NCBI RefSeq assembly: GCF_003014755.1
Contig: NZ_PYAW01000001.1
Coordinates: 1,178,001-1,242,000 of the forward strand
Reading direction: 5' to 3'
DNA from: Chitinophaga niastensis
GTDB lineage: Bacteria > Bacteroidota > Bacteroidia > Chitinophagales > Chitinophagaceae
Length of the DNA stretch: 64,000 bases
How positions within the stretch are numbered: position 1 is the first letter of the stretch; each line of letters starts with the position of its first letter. The notes under the pieces were generated by a model. That model saw only the letters and a list, made by a program, of their open reading frames with translations. It was not told the DNA's origin and did no database searches. This document shows positions 25,942 to 34,271 of the stretch, in pieces. The position numbers and the translations under genes are program-made.

Positions 25942-26839
25942 GAAACGTGAAAATATAGGGATTGTTTCCTTACCGGAATACACACATGCTGATCCAAGCT
26001 TTGTAGTGTCTGGCCTTTGTGAGTTGGGCAACAGCTTTTTCAATCATATTGGTGTGCCGCACCGGCACGATTTCTACACCATTTACTGGATCAAAAAAGG
26101 TAAGCTCCTGCATACCATTGATGCAGTTACCCATGAGGTAAAAAAGAATACCTTGTTTTTTGTGGCACCCGGCCAGGTACATAATCTGCAGGCTAGCGAA
26201 AAGATTGAGGGATACATGATTGCGTTCCAGGATGCATTTATGTGTTTGAAAGATCAGACGCAGGTATCTGGCATTAACTCCGGCTTATTTTTCAATAATC
26301 AGTTCAGCAGCGTAATACCGCTGAACGATGAACAGGAAAAGGACATTGATGCGATAGTACGCCTGATGATGAAAGAGTTGACCATGCGTGAACCCGAATA
26401 CGAAATGGCCCTGCATGGTTTGCTACGTTACTTCCTGGTACTGGCTTCGCGCATTAAGGGAGAAAATGTAGGCATCTCCCCGGAACAACATGCCATGCAT
26501 AACAGTTCTATCTTTCTGAAATTTAAAAACCTGATAGAAGAGAAATACTTTGAATTGAAAACGGTATCAGATTACGCCAGCCTCCTGCATATCAAACCGG
26601 TGTTGCTGAATGAGATCAGTAAACAATTATCCGGTATTACAGCAGGAGAACATATCCGTAATCGTGTGATCCTGGAAGCACAGCGGTATTTGTATAATAC
26701 AGATCTTACTGCCAAAGAAATAGCCTATAAACTCGGTTTTGACGATCCCCACTATTTTAGCCGGTTTTTTAAAAAATACACCAGCCAAAGCCCTTCCGAA
26801 TTCAAGGAAGCCTCCCGTTCTGTGAGTTCACAAGCTTAA
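25934..26839 (+). CDS. AraC-family regulator with N-terminal cupin
   Basis: 301 residues. The N-terminal cupin-like sensor contains PHRHDFYTIYWIKKGKLLHTID and NTLFFVAPGQVHNLQA. The C-terminal AraC domain has SDYASLLHIKPVLLNEISKQLSG and LTAKEIAYKLGFDDPHYFSRFFKKYT. It overlaps scpA by 8 bases (ATGGCTGA) and sits just upstream of a run of pirin, YceI, nitroreductase, OsmC and pirin genes, which it probably controls. Inducer unknown; AraC/cupin regulators of this type often sense small molecules. Confidence 0.9.
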   Translation: MAEKRENIGIVSLPEYTHADPSFVVSGLCELGNSFFNHIGVPHRHDFYTIYWIKKGKLLHTIDAVTHEVKKNTLFFVAPGQVHNLQASEKIEGYMIAFQDAFMCLKDQTQVSGINSGLFFNNQFSSVIPLNDEQEKDIDAIVRLMMKELTMREPEYEMALHGLLRYFLVLASRIKGENVGISPEQHAMHNSSIFLKFKNLIEEKYFELKTVSDYASLLHIKPVLLNEISKQLSGITAGEHIRNRVILEAQRYLYNTDLTAKEIAYKLGFDDPHYFSRFFKKYTSQSPSEFKEASRSVSSQA

Positions 26840-26896
26840 TTTCCCCTGGCTTTTAAAAAAGTCCATCACTAGCAGCGTTTAATCCATTCTTAATTG

Positions 26897-26932
26897 ATGT
26901 TGCAACATGTACTTTTGTGTTGTCTTAGGAGG
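26897..26932 (+). promoter_or_regulatory. Palindromic operator candidate, -7 box and strong SD before first pirin gene
   Basis: A perfect 12-base palindrome ATGTTGCAACAT (26897-26908) abuts the -7 box TACTTTTG (26910-26917). AGGAGG (26927-26932) lies 8 bases before the pirin ATG, a classical Shine-Dalgarno that is unusual in this window. The palindrome could bind a dimeric regulator. Confidence 0.5.
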
Positions 26933-26940
26933 CAATAAAT

Positions 26941-27813
26941 ATGAACACACAAAAACATGTAAGTCAAATTGTAATTGCAGCAGCCCCTCACATGGTGGGC
27001 GATGGATTCAGGGTACAAAGTACCTTGCCAGGCGGCACCCGTTCTGAAAATAACAGGATTAGTCCTTTTATTATGATGGATTACGGTGCACCCAACTACA
27101 TACCACCTACTAATAAGCCCCGTGGTGTAGGCGCACATCCACACAAAGGATTTGAAACGGTGACTATTGTGTACCAGGGTGAATTTGAACACCGTGATTC
27201 TACTGGTAGCCATGGCATACTAAACCCCGGAGATGTACAGTGGATGACTGCCGGAGCCGGAATAGTACATGATGAAAAATTTAGTGAAGCATTCAGCAAA
27301 CTTGGTGGTAAGGTGGAAATGGCCCAACTGTGGGTAAATCTCCCCAAAGCGTATAAAAATAGTAAACCCGCTTATCAAAACCTGACCAAAGAAGAAATTC
27401 CGGTAGTGAAGGTGGGAGATGAAAGTTATGTAAGGGTAATAGCCGGAGAATTTAAAGGAAATAAAGGCGCTGCCAGCACATTTTCACCCCTGAATGTACT
27501 TGATGTGCATTTGAAAAAAGGTGATAACGTAACAGTTGCTTTTCCGCAGCATTTTAATACCGCTATCGTGGTGTTACAAGGTAAAGCAGATTTTAACGGT
27601 CAGTCAGCTAAATCAGTAGAAACTGTTTTGTTTGAAAAAGATGGGACAGATATTACCATCACTGCCCTGGAAGATGCTACCATGATAGTACTGAGCGGAG
27701 AGCCAATTGATGAACCCATCTTTGCATATGGTCCGTTTGTACTGAATACAGAAGATGAACTCAGCGCAGCAATAGATGATTATAACGCCGGTAAAATGGG
27801 TTTCTTAAACTAA
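26941..27813 (+). CDS. Pirin family protein
   Basis: 290 residues, two cupin halves. The N-terminal pirin signature RISPFIMMDYGAPNYIPP and the metal-binding histidines in GVGAHPHKGFETVTIVYQGEFEHRDSTGS and AGAGIVHDEKF are present. Pirins bind Fe and include quercetin dioxygenases and redox sensors. It is the first gene of the probable redox group, with a strong SD. Enzyme or sensor role is not decidable. Confidence 0.9.
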   Translation: MNTQKHVSQIVIAAAPHMVGDGFRVQSTLPGGTRSENNRISPFIMMDYGAPNYIPPTNKPRGVGAHPHKGFETVTIVYQGEFEHRDSTGSHGILNPGDVQWMTAGAGIVHDEKFSEAFSKLGGKVEMAQLWVNLPKAYKNSKPAYQNLTKEEIPVVKVGDESYVRVIAGEFKGNKGAASTFSPLNVLDVHLKKGDNVTVAFPQHFNTAIVVLQGKADFNGQSAKSVETVLFEKDGTDITITALEDATMIVLSGEPIDEPIFAYGPFVLNTEDELSAAIDDYNAGKMGFLN

Positions 27814-27843
27814 TATTTAACAATTACTAAAACAATAAACTAT

Positions 27844-28368
27844 ATGACAACCTGGAAAATTGATCCTTCTCACAGTGATGTACAATTTAAAGTAAAGCAT
27901 CTGATGATCACTACCGTAACCGGTCAGTTTGCAACATTTGATGGTACTATGCAAACTGTTGACAGTGACTTCAGCACTGCGAATATTTCTTTCGAAGCAG
28001 ATATCAACAGTATTTCTACGCAAAACGCGCAGCGTGATCAGCATTTGCTGACAGGCGATTTCTTTGAAGCAGAGAAATATCCGAAACTGAAATTTGTATC
28101 TACAGGAGTTAAAAAAGTAGATGCAGATACATTTAAACTGATTGGCGATTTAACTATCCGTGATAATACCCGTCCGGTTGAATTGAATGTAGAATTTGGT
28201 GGCGAAGTGGTAGATCCATATGGTCAGACCAAAGCAGGATTTGAACTGAGCGGTAAAATTAACCGTAAAGATTTTGGTCTCGCTTTCCATGCAACAACTG
28301 AAACCGGTGGTTTATTACTGAGTGATGAAGTGAAGTTACTGGCGAATGTGCAAATGATAAAACAATAA
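27844..28368 (+). CDS. YceI family protein
   Basis: 174 residues, a lipocalin-like barrel. It starts TWKIDPSHSDVQFKVKHLMITTVTGQF and has FEADINSISTQNAQRDQHLLTGDFFEAEKYPKLKFVS and NRKDFGLAFHATTETGGLLLSDEVKL, all YceI signatures. There is no signal peptide, so it is cytosolic. YceI proteins bind isoprenoid quinones or similar amphiphiles. It starts 30 bases after pirin and likely shares its transcript. Confidence 0.92.
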   Translation: MTTWKIDPSHSDVQFKVKHLMITTVTGQFATFDGTMQTVDSDFSTANISFEADINSISTQNAQRDQHLLTGDFFEAEKYPKLKFVSTGVKKVDADTFKLIGDLTIRDNTRPVELNVEFGGEVVDPYGQTKAGFELSGKINRKDFGLAFHATTETGGLLLSDEVKLLANVQMIKQ

Positions 28369-28372
28369 TAAA

Positions 28373-28458
28373 AAATTACGAATTACGAATTGCGAATTAC
28401 GGTTATTCGCAAAGATCTCCTGGTTGATCCGTAATTCGCAATTCGTAATTTGCAATTT
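28373..28458. repeat. ATTACGAATTGCG-family inverted repeat, copy 1
   Basis: Arms of about 30 bases: the left ends GAATTGCGAATTACGG at 28402 and the right starts CCGTAATTCGCAATTC at 28429, nearly perfect, around a 26-base loop. Both are iterations of ATTACGA/ATTGCGA. It lies between the YceI and nitroreductase genes, transcribed in the same direction. Relatives are at 29647-29706 and 34193-34268. Confidence 0.88.
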
Positions 28459-28466
28459 CAAATAAT

Positions 28467-29096
28467 ATGGATATTCTCAATAAATTAGAATGGCGTTATG
28501 CCGTTAAGAAATTTGACACCACCAAAAAGCTGAGTGCCGCTCAACTGGATGGCCTGATGGCTGCTACAAGATTGTCGGCTTCCGCGTATGGCTTGCAGCC
28601 TTACAAGATACTGGTAGTGGAAAACCCTGCAGTGCGTGAGCAACTGAAGGCAGCATCCTGGAATCAGCCGCAGATTACAGACGCATCACAATTGATTGTG
28701 TTTGCCCGGTATGCAAATTTGCAGGAATCTCACGTAGATGACTATACGAATAATATTGCGGCAACGCGTCAGATAAATCCGGAAGACCTGGCAGGATTTG
28801 CCGGCATGATGAAGGGAACGGTAAACAGTTTAGATGCAGCTGGTGCAGCTGCATGGACTTCCAGACAAGCCTATCTGGCTTTAGGGACCCTGCTTACCGC
28901 AGCGGCTGCTGAAGGCATTGATGCTTGTCCGATGGAAGGTTTTGATGCTTCAAAATATGATGAAATTTTAGGACTCAAAGATAAAGGCCTTGCTACAGTA
29001 GTAATTGCTGCGATAGGATTCAGAGCGGAAGATGATGTGATGCAACATGCTAAAAAAGTACGTAAGCCAATAGCAGAATTGGTAGAAATGATATAG
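28467..29096 (+). CDS. NAD(P)H-dependent nitroreductase-family oxidoreductase
   Basis: 209 residues. The FMN/NAD(P)H fold is recognised from MDILNKLEWRYAVKKFDTTKKL, TRLSASAYGLQPYKILVVEN, ASQLIVFARY, WTSRQAYLALGTLLTAAAAEGIDACPMEGFD, and VVIAAIGFRAEDD. Such enzymes (NfsB-like) reduce quinones, nitro compounds and other electrophiles by two-electron transfer as homodimers. It is part of the pirin-YceI-OsmC group and is followed by its own terminator. Confidence 0.92.
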   Translation: MDILNKLEWRYAVKKFDTTKKLSAAQLDGLMAATRLSASAYGLQPYKILVVENPAVREQLKAASWNQPQITDASQLIVFARYANLQESHVDDYTNNIAATRQINPEDLAGFAGMMKGTVNSLDAAGAAAWTSRQAYLALGTLLTAAAAEGIDACPMEGFDASKYDEILGLKDKGLATVVIAAIGFRAEDDVMQHAKKVRKPIAELVEMI

Positions 29097-29121
29097 GGAT
29101 CAATTGCCAGGAATAAAATGT

Positions 29122-29153
29122 AAGCCGGACGATGAAAATCGTCCGGCTTTTTA
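29122..29153 (+). terminator. Terminator after nitroreductase
   Basis: A 12-pair stem AAGCCGGACGAT / ATCGTCCGGCTT with GAAA tetraloop, then TTTTAATT. Confidence 0.9.
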
Positions 29154-29222
29154 ATTCACAATTAATTTGTAATTTGAGCCTCCGCACTGATTTCTCTAAC
29201 GAAAAAAATAAAAGTTATAAAC

Positions 29223-29633
29223 ATGAAAAGATTCGCATCTGCCAATTGGCAAGGTACCGGCAAAGAAGGTAAAGGCACTGTTACTTCACAATCTACCGTG
29301 TTAAATAGCACCCAGTACTCTTATAGCAGCCGTTTTGAAGATGGCGTAGGTACTAACCCTGAGGAACTGATTGCAGCTGCTCACGCAGGTTGCTTTACTA
29401 TGAAACTGAGCTTTGTTATTTCTGGTGCTGGCCTTACTCCCGGTAACATTGATACCAAATGTACTATCACTTTAGACAATGGCGCTATTACCAGCAGTCA
29501 CCTGGAAGTAAAAGCCAGCGTACCTGGTTTGGATGCTGCTAAATTTGCTGAATATGCAGCAGATGCAAAAGCAAATTGCCCTATCAGCAAACTGCTGAAT
29601 ACAGACATCACTATGGATGCTGTTTTGGTATAG
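29223..29633 (+). CDS. OsmC-family protein
   Basis: 136 residues. The two redox cysteines lie in HAGCFTMKLS and KANCPISKLL, with TNPEELIAAAHAG and the N-terminal KRFASANWQGTGKEGKGTV strand of OsmC proteins. The family reduces organic hydroperoxides and acts in stress defence as a swapped dimer. It lies in the redox group, downstream of a terminator, so it has its own promoter. Confidence 0.92.
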   Translation: MKRFASANWQGTGKEGKGTVTSQSTVLNSTQYSYSSRFEDGVGTNPEELIAAAHAGCFTMKLSFVISGAGLTPGNIDTKCTITLDNGAITSSHLEVKASVPGLDAAKFAEYAADAKANCPISKLLNTDITMDAVLV

Positions 29634-29646
29634 ATCTGATCTGTAA

Positions 29647-29706
29647 AATTATGAATTACGAATTGCGAATTACGGGTAACCGTCATTTGTAATTCGTATT
29701 TTTTTG
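29647..29706. repeat. ATTACGAATTGCG-family inverted repeat, copy 2
   Basis: The left arm GAATTACGAATTGCGAATTACGG faces the shorter, imperfect CCGTCATTTGTAATTCGTATT, followed by a T-run. It can end the OsmC transcript. It is more degenerate than copies 1 and 3. Confidence 0.7.
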
Positions 29707-29789
29707 TCCATGCTTTTCAACATATCATCCATTCTATCCTCTTGCGTTTATACCGATCTTTGCATTGTATAAAATAAGGAGATTTAGTT

Positions 29790-30503
29790 ATGAAAAAAAT
29801 CATTCATCGTGCAGATACCAGAGGGTATGCCAACCATGGTTGGTTAAGTAGTCATCATACATTCAGTTTCGCTAATTATTACGATCCCAATAGGATTCAT
29901 TTTGGTGCGTTGCGTGTACTAAATGATGATTCAATAAAGGGTGGAATGGGCTTTGGCGCTCACCCGCACGACAATATGGAAATTGTTTCTATTGTACTGG
30001 ATGGTGCAATGGAACACCGCGATAACACCGGCAGACAGGAAGTTATCCGTAAAAATGATGTGCAGATCATGAGTGCAGGTACTGGCATTACCCACTCGGA
30101 ATTTAATGCCTCTAAAACAGAAGATGCTAATTTTCTGCAGATATGGGTGATTCCGAAAGAAAGAAATGTAATACCCAGATATGATCAACGCACCTTTGAT
30201 CCTGCTGCCCGCGAAAACGCATTGCAGGTGGTGATTTCACCAGACCATCAGGCAGATGCCCTGTGGTTACATCAGGATGCCTGGTTTTCTTTAGGTAAAT
30301 TTGATGCAGGAAAAAAATTAGATATCACGCCGAAAGCTCCTGGTATAGGTAGTTACCTGTTTTTACTCAGTGGAGAACTGAAGGTGGATGGTGAAGTGCT
30401 GCAAACACGCGATGCTATTGGATTATCTGATTATGATAAAGTTAGTATAGAAGTGATTAAACCGGCAGAGTTTTTGCTGATGGATATACCAATGCTGAGC
30501 TAA
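29790..30503 (+). CDS. Pirin family protein (YhhW-like, one core cupin)
   Basis: 237 residues. The pirin pattern is complete: GWLSSHHTFSFANYYDPNRIHFGALRVLNDD, GFGAHPHDNMEIVSIVLDGAMEHRDNTG, MSAGTGITHSEFN, IWVIPKERNVIPRYDQ. The metal-ligand histidines (HPH, the EH of GAMEH, THSEF) are intact, as in quercetin 2,3-dioxygenase-like YhhW. It is the last member of the redox group. A second, different pirin lies at 26941, so the pair are not a recent duplication. Confidence 0.92.
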   Translation: MKKIIHRADTRGYANHGWLSSHHTFSFANYYDPNRIHFGALRVLNDDSIKGGMGFGAHPHDNMEIVSIVLDGAMEHRDNTGRQEVIRKNDVQIMSAGTGITHSEFNASKTEDANFLQIWVIPKERNVIPRYDQRTFDPAARENALQVVISPDHQADALWLHQDAWFSLGKFDAGKKLDITPKAPGIGSYLFLLSGELKVDGEVLQTRDAIGLSDYDKVSIEVIKPAEFLLMDIPMLS

Positions 30504-30538
30504 TCATACACATCGTCATATATTAACCCATTATATTC

Positions 30539-30575
30539 AAAAAGAGATCAGTCTTAAAGGCTGATCTCTTTTTTT
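30539..30575 (+). terminator. Terminator after second pirin
   Basis: AAAAAGAGATCAGTC pairs with GGCTGATCTCTTTTT around TTAAA, with a T-run. Confidence 0.9.
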
Positions 30576-30653
30576 AGCATTTACAGGAATTGAATTTGCA
30601 TTTCCCACACAAACAAATTACCTTAATCAATCAGCAACGATAGAGAAATTATA

Positions 30654-31379
30654 ATGTTATTAGCTACAGATTTAGATGGTACTTTTTTAGGAGGTACACA
30701 GGAAGATAAAGATAAACTATATACTTTATTAAATAATAATGAAGATATACGACTGGTGTTTGTAACGGGAAGGGGTATACGTAGTGTACTCAAATTGCTG
30801 GAAAACACCTCCTTGCCAAAACCTGAATATATTATTTGCGATGTAGGCGCCACTGTTACGCATCTGCCTACATTGATGGCAGTAGAACCTGTACAATCGG
30901 GGATTGCAAAGCTTTGGCCTGGCGATCATGTTCGTGAAACATTGAAAAATGTGAAAGGTTTGTTGCACCAGGAAGCACAGCAGCAATATCGTTGCTCTTA
31001 TTATTATGATGAAACTACGGATATTGAAGGCGCCAGAAAAGTGGCTGCTGCTTTGCAATGTGATTTAATTTTATCTGCCGGGAAATACCTTGATATATTA
31101 CCTAAAGGGGTGAATAAAGGGTACGCTTTACAGCAGCTGCTAGGGGTGCTGGCATTACCACATCATAAAGTATTAGTGGCCGGAGATTCTATGAATGATT
31201 ACACTATGTATGAAACAGGATTTAAAGGTGTTGTAGTGGGTGATGCTGAGCGGGAACTGGTAGCCCGGACCGCTGCTATGCCGCATGTATTACAGGCATT
31301 GCGGACAGGAGCTGGTGGCATATTGGAAGCCATGGCTTTTTTTCCGGAGTTTAGTATTTATCTGGAAAAAGAAGGCTAA
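30654..31379 (+). CDS. HAD-superfamily phosphatase, sucrose-phosphatase-like (S6PP/Cof type)
   Basis: 241 residues. Motif I LLATDLDGTFLGG with both Asp intact, motif II VFVTGRG, motif III Lys in LPKGVNKGYALQQLL, motif IV VLVAGDSMNDYTMYE. The cap sits between motifs II and III, as in HAD-IIB sugar phosphatases. A sugar phosphate substrate is likely, for example a sucrose, glucosyl or mannosyl-glycerate type. No synthase gene is adjacent. It begins after a terminator, as a single gene. Confidence 0.85.
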   Translation: MLLATDLDGTFLGGTQEDKDKLYTLLNNNEDIRLVFVTGRGIRSVLKLLENTSLPKPEYIICDVGATVTHLPTLMAVEPVQSGIAKLWPGDHVRETLKNVKGLLHQEAQQQYRCSYYYDETTDIEGARKVAAALQCDLILSAGKYLDILPKGVNKGYALQQLLGVLALPHHKVLVAGDSMNDYTMYETGFKGVVVGDAERELVARTAAMPHVLQALRTGAGGILEAMAFFPEFSIYLEKEG

Positions 31380-31514
31380 AAGTTTGCCGGCGGAATAGAA
31401 AAAGATTGTAACTTAGAATAGGTCTTTGCTATAATATTGATATGGATATTGACAACAGCGTTTGGTATGATGAATAACTATTAATCATCATTTTAATTGA
31501 TAAATCAATACACC

Positions 31515-31892
31515 ATGGAAATTACCACTTCACCTGCAGATCTGCACGAGCAGATCAATTCCTGGAAAGGGATCGTTAATGATGTAAGAGGAGATGTAAA
31601 AATGATGCGTGACAGGCTGGAACAAACTGTACTCAGTAATGCACCCCGGGATGTAATGACAAAAGTTGAGCATTTTGAAAACCGTTTTCTACGTCAACGG
31701 GAAGTTGCAGACGAAATGTATCACGACATTAAACAATGCGCTAAAAAAATATCTGACTCACCTTCACAGGTGGTGCATGACGACAGACCTGTAGACGACT
31801 TTCATACCATGCAACACCGCATGCAAATATTCCAGAAATTATATGAGGAACTAAAGGACGATTTTAATCGTTTTATGCCTTGTGAAGTGTAA
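31515..31892 (+). CDS. Small alpha-helical protein, function unknown
   Basis: 125 residues from ATG 31515 (a TTG six codons upstream is less likely). Almost wholly charged helix: heptad-like stretches such as VNDVRGDVKMMRDRLEQTVL, FENRFLRQREVADEMYHDIKQC and MQIFQKLYEELKDDFNRFM suggest coiled coils. There is no signal or membrane span. It ends 3 bases from the convergent PAS gene's stop. No family recognised. Confidence 0.65.
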   Translation: MEITTSPADLHEQINSWKGIVNDVRGDVKMMRDRLEQTVLSNAPRDVMTKVEHFENRFLRQREVADEMYHDIKQCAKKISDSPSQVVHDDRPVDDFHTMQHRMQIFQKLYEELKDDFNRFMPCEV

Positions 31893-31894
31893 GA

Positions 31895-33046
31895 TTATTT
31901 TATGTCTTTCGCTTTGTATTCTATCTTATGAATAACGGCATCCAGTTGCTTAGTGGATTCGTGCAGCCATTCCATCAGGCGGGAATTGAGATGTATATCC
32001 TGGTTGCTTTTATCAAACAATCCGGCTATACTCAAAATAGATACAACCGGCCGGCGTATTTCATGTGAATTAATCCATGCTATTTCTCTCAATGTCTGGT
32101 TCTGCTCTTCGAGCCGTTGCGCTTGTTTTACATGTTTGTCTATGTCCTGTATCATGCCTATCATGCGGAGCGGACAAGCATTTTCGTACACAATGAAGGC
32201 ACGGTCTATAACATATTTATAGCAGCCATCGGCACACAGGAAGCGATATTCTTCTGACCAGTACCTGTTACCGGACAGGATACATTCATCGAGGGAAGTT
32301 AAAATCCTTTTACTATCAGCAGGGTGTAGGTTGTTCTGCCACCATTGAACAAGATCTGTTCCTGCATCTGCTTCATTATGGTGAAACAGGTTTAACAGAC
32401 CATGGTTCCAGGTAAGGGTATTCGTGATCAGATTTTTATCGTAGATAGCATCATTGGTGGCTTGTGTCAGCAATTCATAACGCACGCCCAATTCATGTGC
32501 TTCCTTAGCGGACCTTACCTGCTGATCTATATCTTTAGCCATAATGAAACGGGCTTCTTTACCATAGTAGATAGTTGGATGCGAATATATCTCCACAAAA
32601 AAATTATCACCATTCTTTTTGCGATGTTTCCAGATGCCTCTGTATTGCGCGCCATTACACCGTTCTGTTACATTTTCCATAAAGTTCAGCACTTCTTCCG
32701 GTTCACGTATATCCTTCAACGTTAGTTGCCTGAATTCGCTTTTATTATAACCATATTTTTGAACAGCGGCTTCATTCACAGAAAGAAAACGCAAAGATGT
32801 TTTTTCGTAGATCCACATGGGAATGGGATGTTCATTAAAGAGGCGCTCATATTGCATAGAATGATAATTCTTACTGATCATAGCAACTAATAGCAATATG
32901 AAAATACAGCAAAGCATTACCTCGCTGACAACAAAGAATACTTCATATGGGAAGGCTTTGATTTTTATGATGAAGTAACTGTTAATTGAGATGACAGCGA
33001 ACACTAAACACAAGCAAGCAAACTTTATAGGGGCATTCCGCATCAC
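31895..33046 (-). CDS. Membrane PAS protein with histidine-kinase-like H-box but no ATPase domain
   Basis: 383 residues. Two N-terminal membrane spans (to about 55) are followed by two PAS domains (about 68-180 and 190-310, with FNEHPIPMWIYEK and DLVQWWQNNLHPADSKRIL). The end is a helical dimerisation-like element containing INSHEIRRPVVSILSIAGLF, which has the phospho-acceptor His of HisKA. The protein stops about 50 residues later; there is no HATPase_c domain, and the next gene lies only 2 bases on. Such PAS/H-box proteins without ATPase are known in Bacteroidota. A sensor or phosphoacceptor role is inference. Confidence 0.8.
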   Translation of the reverse strand: MMRNAPIKFACLCLVFAVISINSYFIIKIKAFPYEVFFVVSEVMLCCIFILLLVAMISKNYHSMQYERLFNEHPIPMWIYEKTSLRFLSVNEAAVQKYGYNKSEFRQLTLKDIREPEEVLNFMENVTERCNGAQYRGIWKHRKKNGDNFFVEIYSHPTIYYGKEARFIMAKDIDQQVRSAKEAHELGVRYELLTQATNDAIYDKNLITNTLTWNHGLLNLFHHNEADAGTDLVQWWQNNLHPADSKRILTSLDECILSGNRYWSEEYRFLCADGCYKYVIDRAFIVYENACPLRMIGMIQDIDKHVKQAQRLEEQNQTLREIAWINSHEIRRPVVSILSIAGLFDKSNQDIHLNSRLMEWLHESTKQLDAVIHKIEYKAKDIK

Positions 33047-33137
33047 TTGATTTTGACTATAATTTAGCTATAATTTTAGCAATTGAAAAATAATGTCAGA
33101 TCATTATGATTGATAATAATATTTGCATTATGATATA

Positions 33138-34184
33138 TTATAATTCAAGGATTATTTGATCGCTTGCGGGATATCCTACACAGGTAAGTACCAGGCCTGC
33201 TGCTAACTCTTTATCTGTTAATACTTCGTTTACAGACATCCATACCTTGCCACTGGTGCATTGGGCTGTGCAGGAGCCACATACACCGCCTTTGCAGCTG
33301 TAAGGCAGCAGCACATCATGATCCAGTGCATAGCTAAGAATGTTTTGATCACCCGGAATAGCAAGATGGTATTCCTGGTTGCGGTAGCGGATTAATACCT
33401 GCTTGATGTTATGATCCTTTGGTAGCGGTGTTTTGGCGATTTTGGCATCTGTATTTACTACAAAATTTTCTTTATGTAGCTGTGCTTCATCAAAGCCCAT
33501 GAAAGTAAGCGTGAGCAGGATAGTACGCATATAATCCGGCGGCCCGCACAGGAAAAATTGTGCAACTGCTTTGTTATGATGCATATGTTCGGTCACCAGT
33601 TTTTCCAATAAAATATTGTTGAGCCTTCTGTATACATGATGGCTATCCGGATCATTACTGAAGAGCCAGATACATTGTAACCGGCTGCTATATTGCGTTT
33701 GCCATGTTTGTAGCTGCTCGTGGAAGATGGTTCTTTCCGGTGTGGTGTTGCTGTAAATAAGTGTGATGTGCGCTCCGGGTTCTTCTGTCAGGATCTGCTT
33801 CAACAATGAAAATACGGGAGTGATACCACTACCGGCGGCCAGGAGAAAAATGTCGCGTGCGGGAACGTTGGAAGGCTCGTAAGTAAAGCGTCCGGTGGGT
33901 TCCAGCGTAGTAACAATATCGCCTTTTTTCCAGGTGCGGATAAGATAGCGGGATATTTCCCCATTTTCTTTTTCGCGGATCGTAACAGATAGATATGGAT
34001 CTATGCCAGGAGTAGAGCTAAAAGAGTAAGAGCGCCTGTATTCTTTATTGTTTAATTGTATGAGGAAGGTGAGGAACTGCCCTGCGAGATATTCCACCGG
34101 CTCGGGAGCTGTGTTTTCCAGTCTGTAAGTGTATGTGCCGGCGGTTTCGCGTATAATATCAGTGATCCTGAGCTGAAAGTACAT
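33138..34184 (-). CDS. Flavin/2Fe-2S ferredoxin reductase (PaaE/HCP-reductase-like)
   Basis: 348 residues. FAD-binding barrel with RRSYSFSSTPG and ISRYLIRTWKKGD; NAD(P)-binding domain with LLAAGSGITPVFSLLK and FFLCGPPDYM; C-terminal plant-type 2Fe-2S domain with four cysteines in CKGGVCGSCTAQC and LTCVGYP. It passes electrons from NAD(P)H to an oxygenase or other partner. No paa genes or other partner lie next to it, so the acceptor is unknown. A repeat element separates it from dxs. Confidence 0.9.
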   Translation of the reverse strand: MYFQLRITDIIRETAGTYTYRLENTAPEPVEYLAGQFLTFLIQLNNKEYRRSYSFSSTPGIDPYLSVTIREKENGEISRYLIRTWKKGDIVTTLEPTGRFTYEPSNVPARDIFLLAAGSGITPVFSLLKQILTEEPGAHITLIYSNTTPERTIFHEQLQTWQTQYSSRLQCIWLFSNDPDSHHVYRRLNNILLEKLVTEHMHHNKAVAQFFLCGPPDYMRTILLTLTFMGFDEAQLHKENFVVNTDAKIAKTPLPKDHNIKQVLIRYRNQEYHLAIPGDQNILSYALDHDVLLPYSCKGGVCGSCTAQCTSGKVWMSVNEVLTDKELAAGLVLTCVGYPASDQIILEL

Positions 34185-34192
34185 GAGTAAAT

Positions 34193-34268
34193 AAATTACG
34201 AATTGCGGATTACGGTTATGAGCGAAGATAACTTCGATCCGTAATTCGCAATTCGTAGTTCGTAATTC
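34193..34268. repeat. ATTACGAATTGCG-family inverted repeat, copy 3
   Basis: The left arm AAATTACGAATTGCGGATTACGG (34193-34215) pairs with CCGTAATTCGCAATTCGTAG (34239 onward) around a 23-base loop. It sits between the co-directional dxs and reductase genes. Confidence 0.85.
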
Positions 34269-34271
34269 ATT

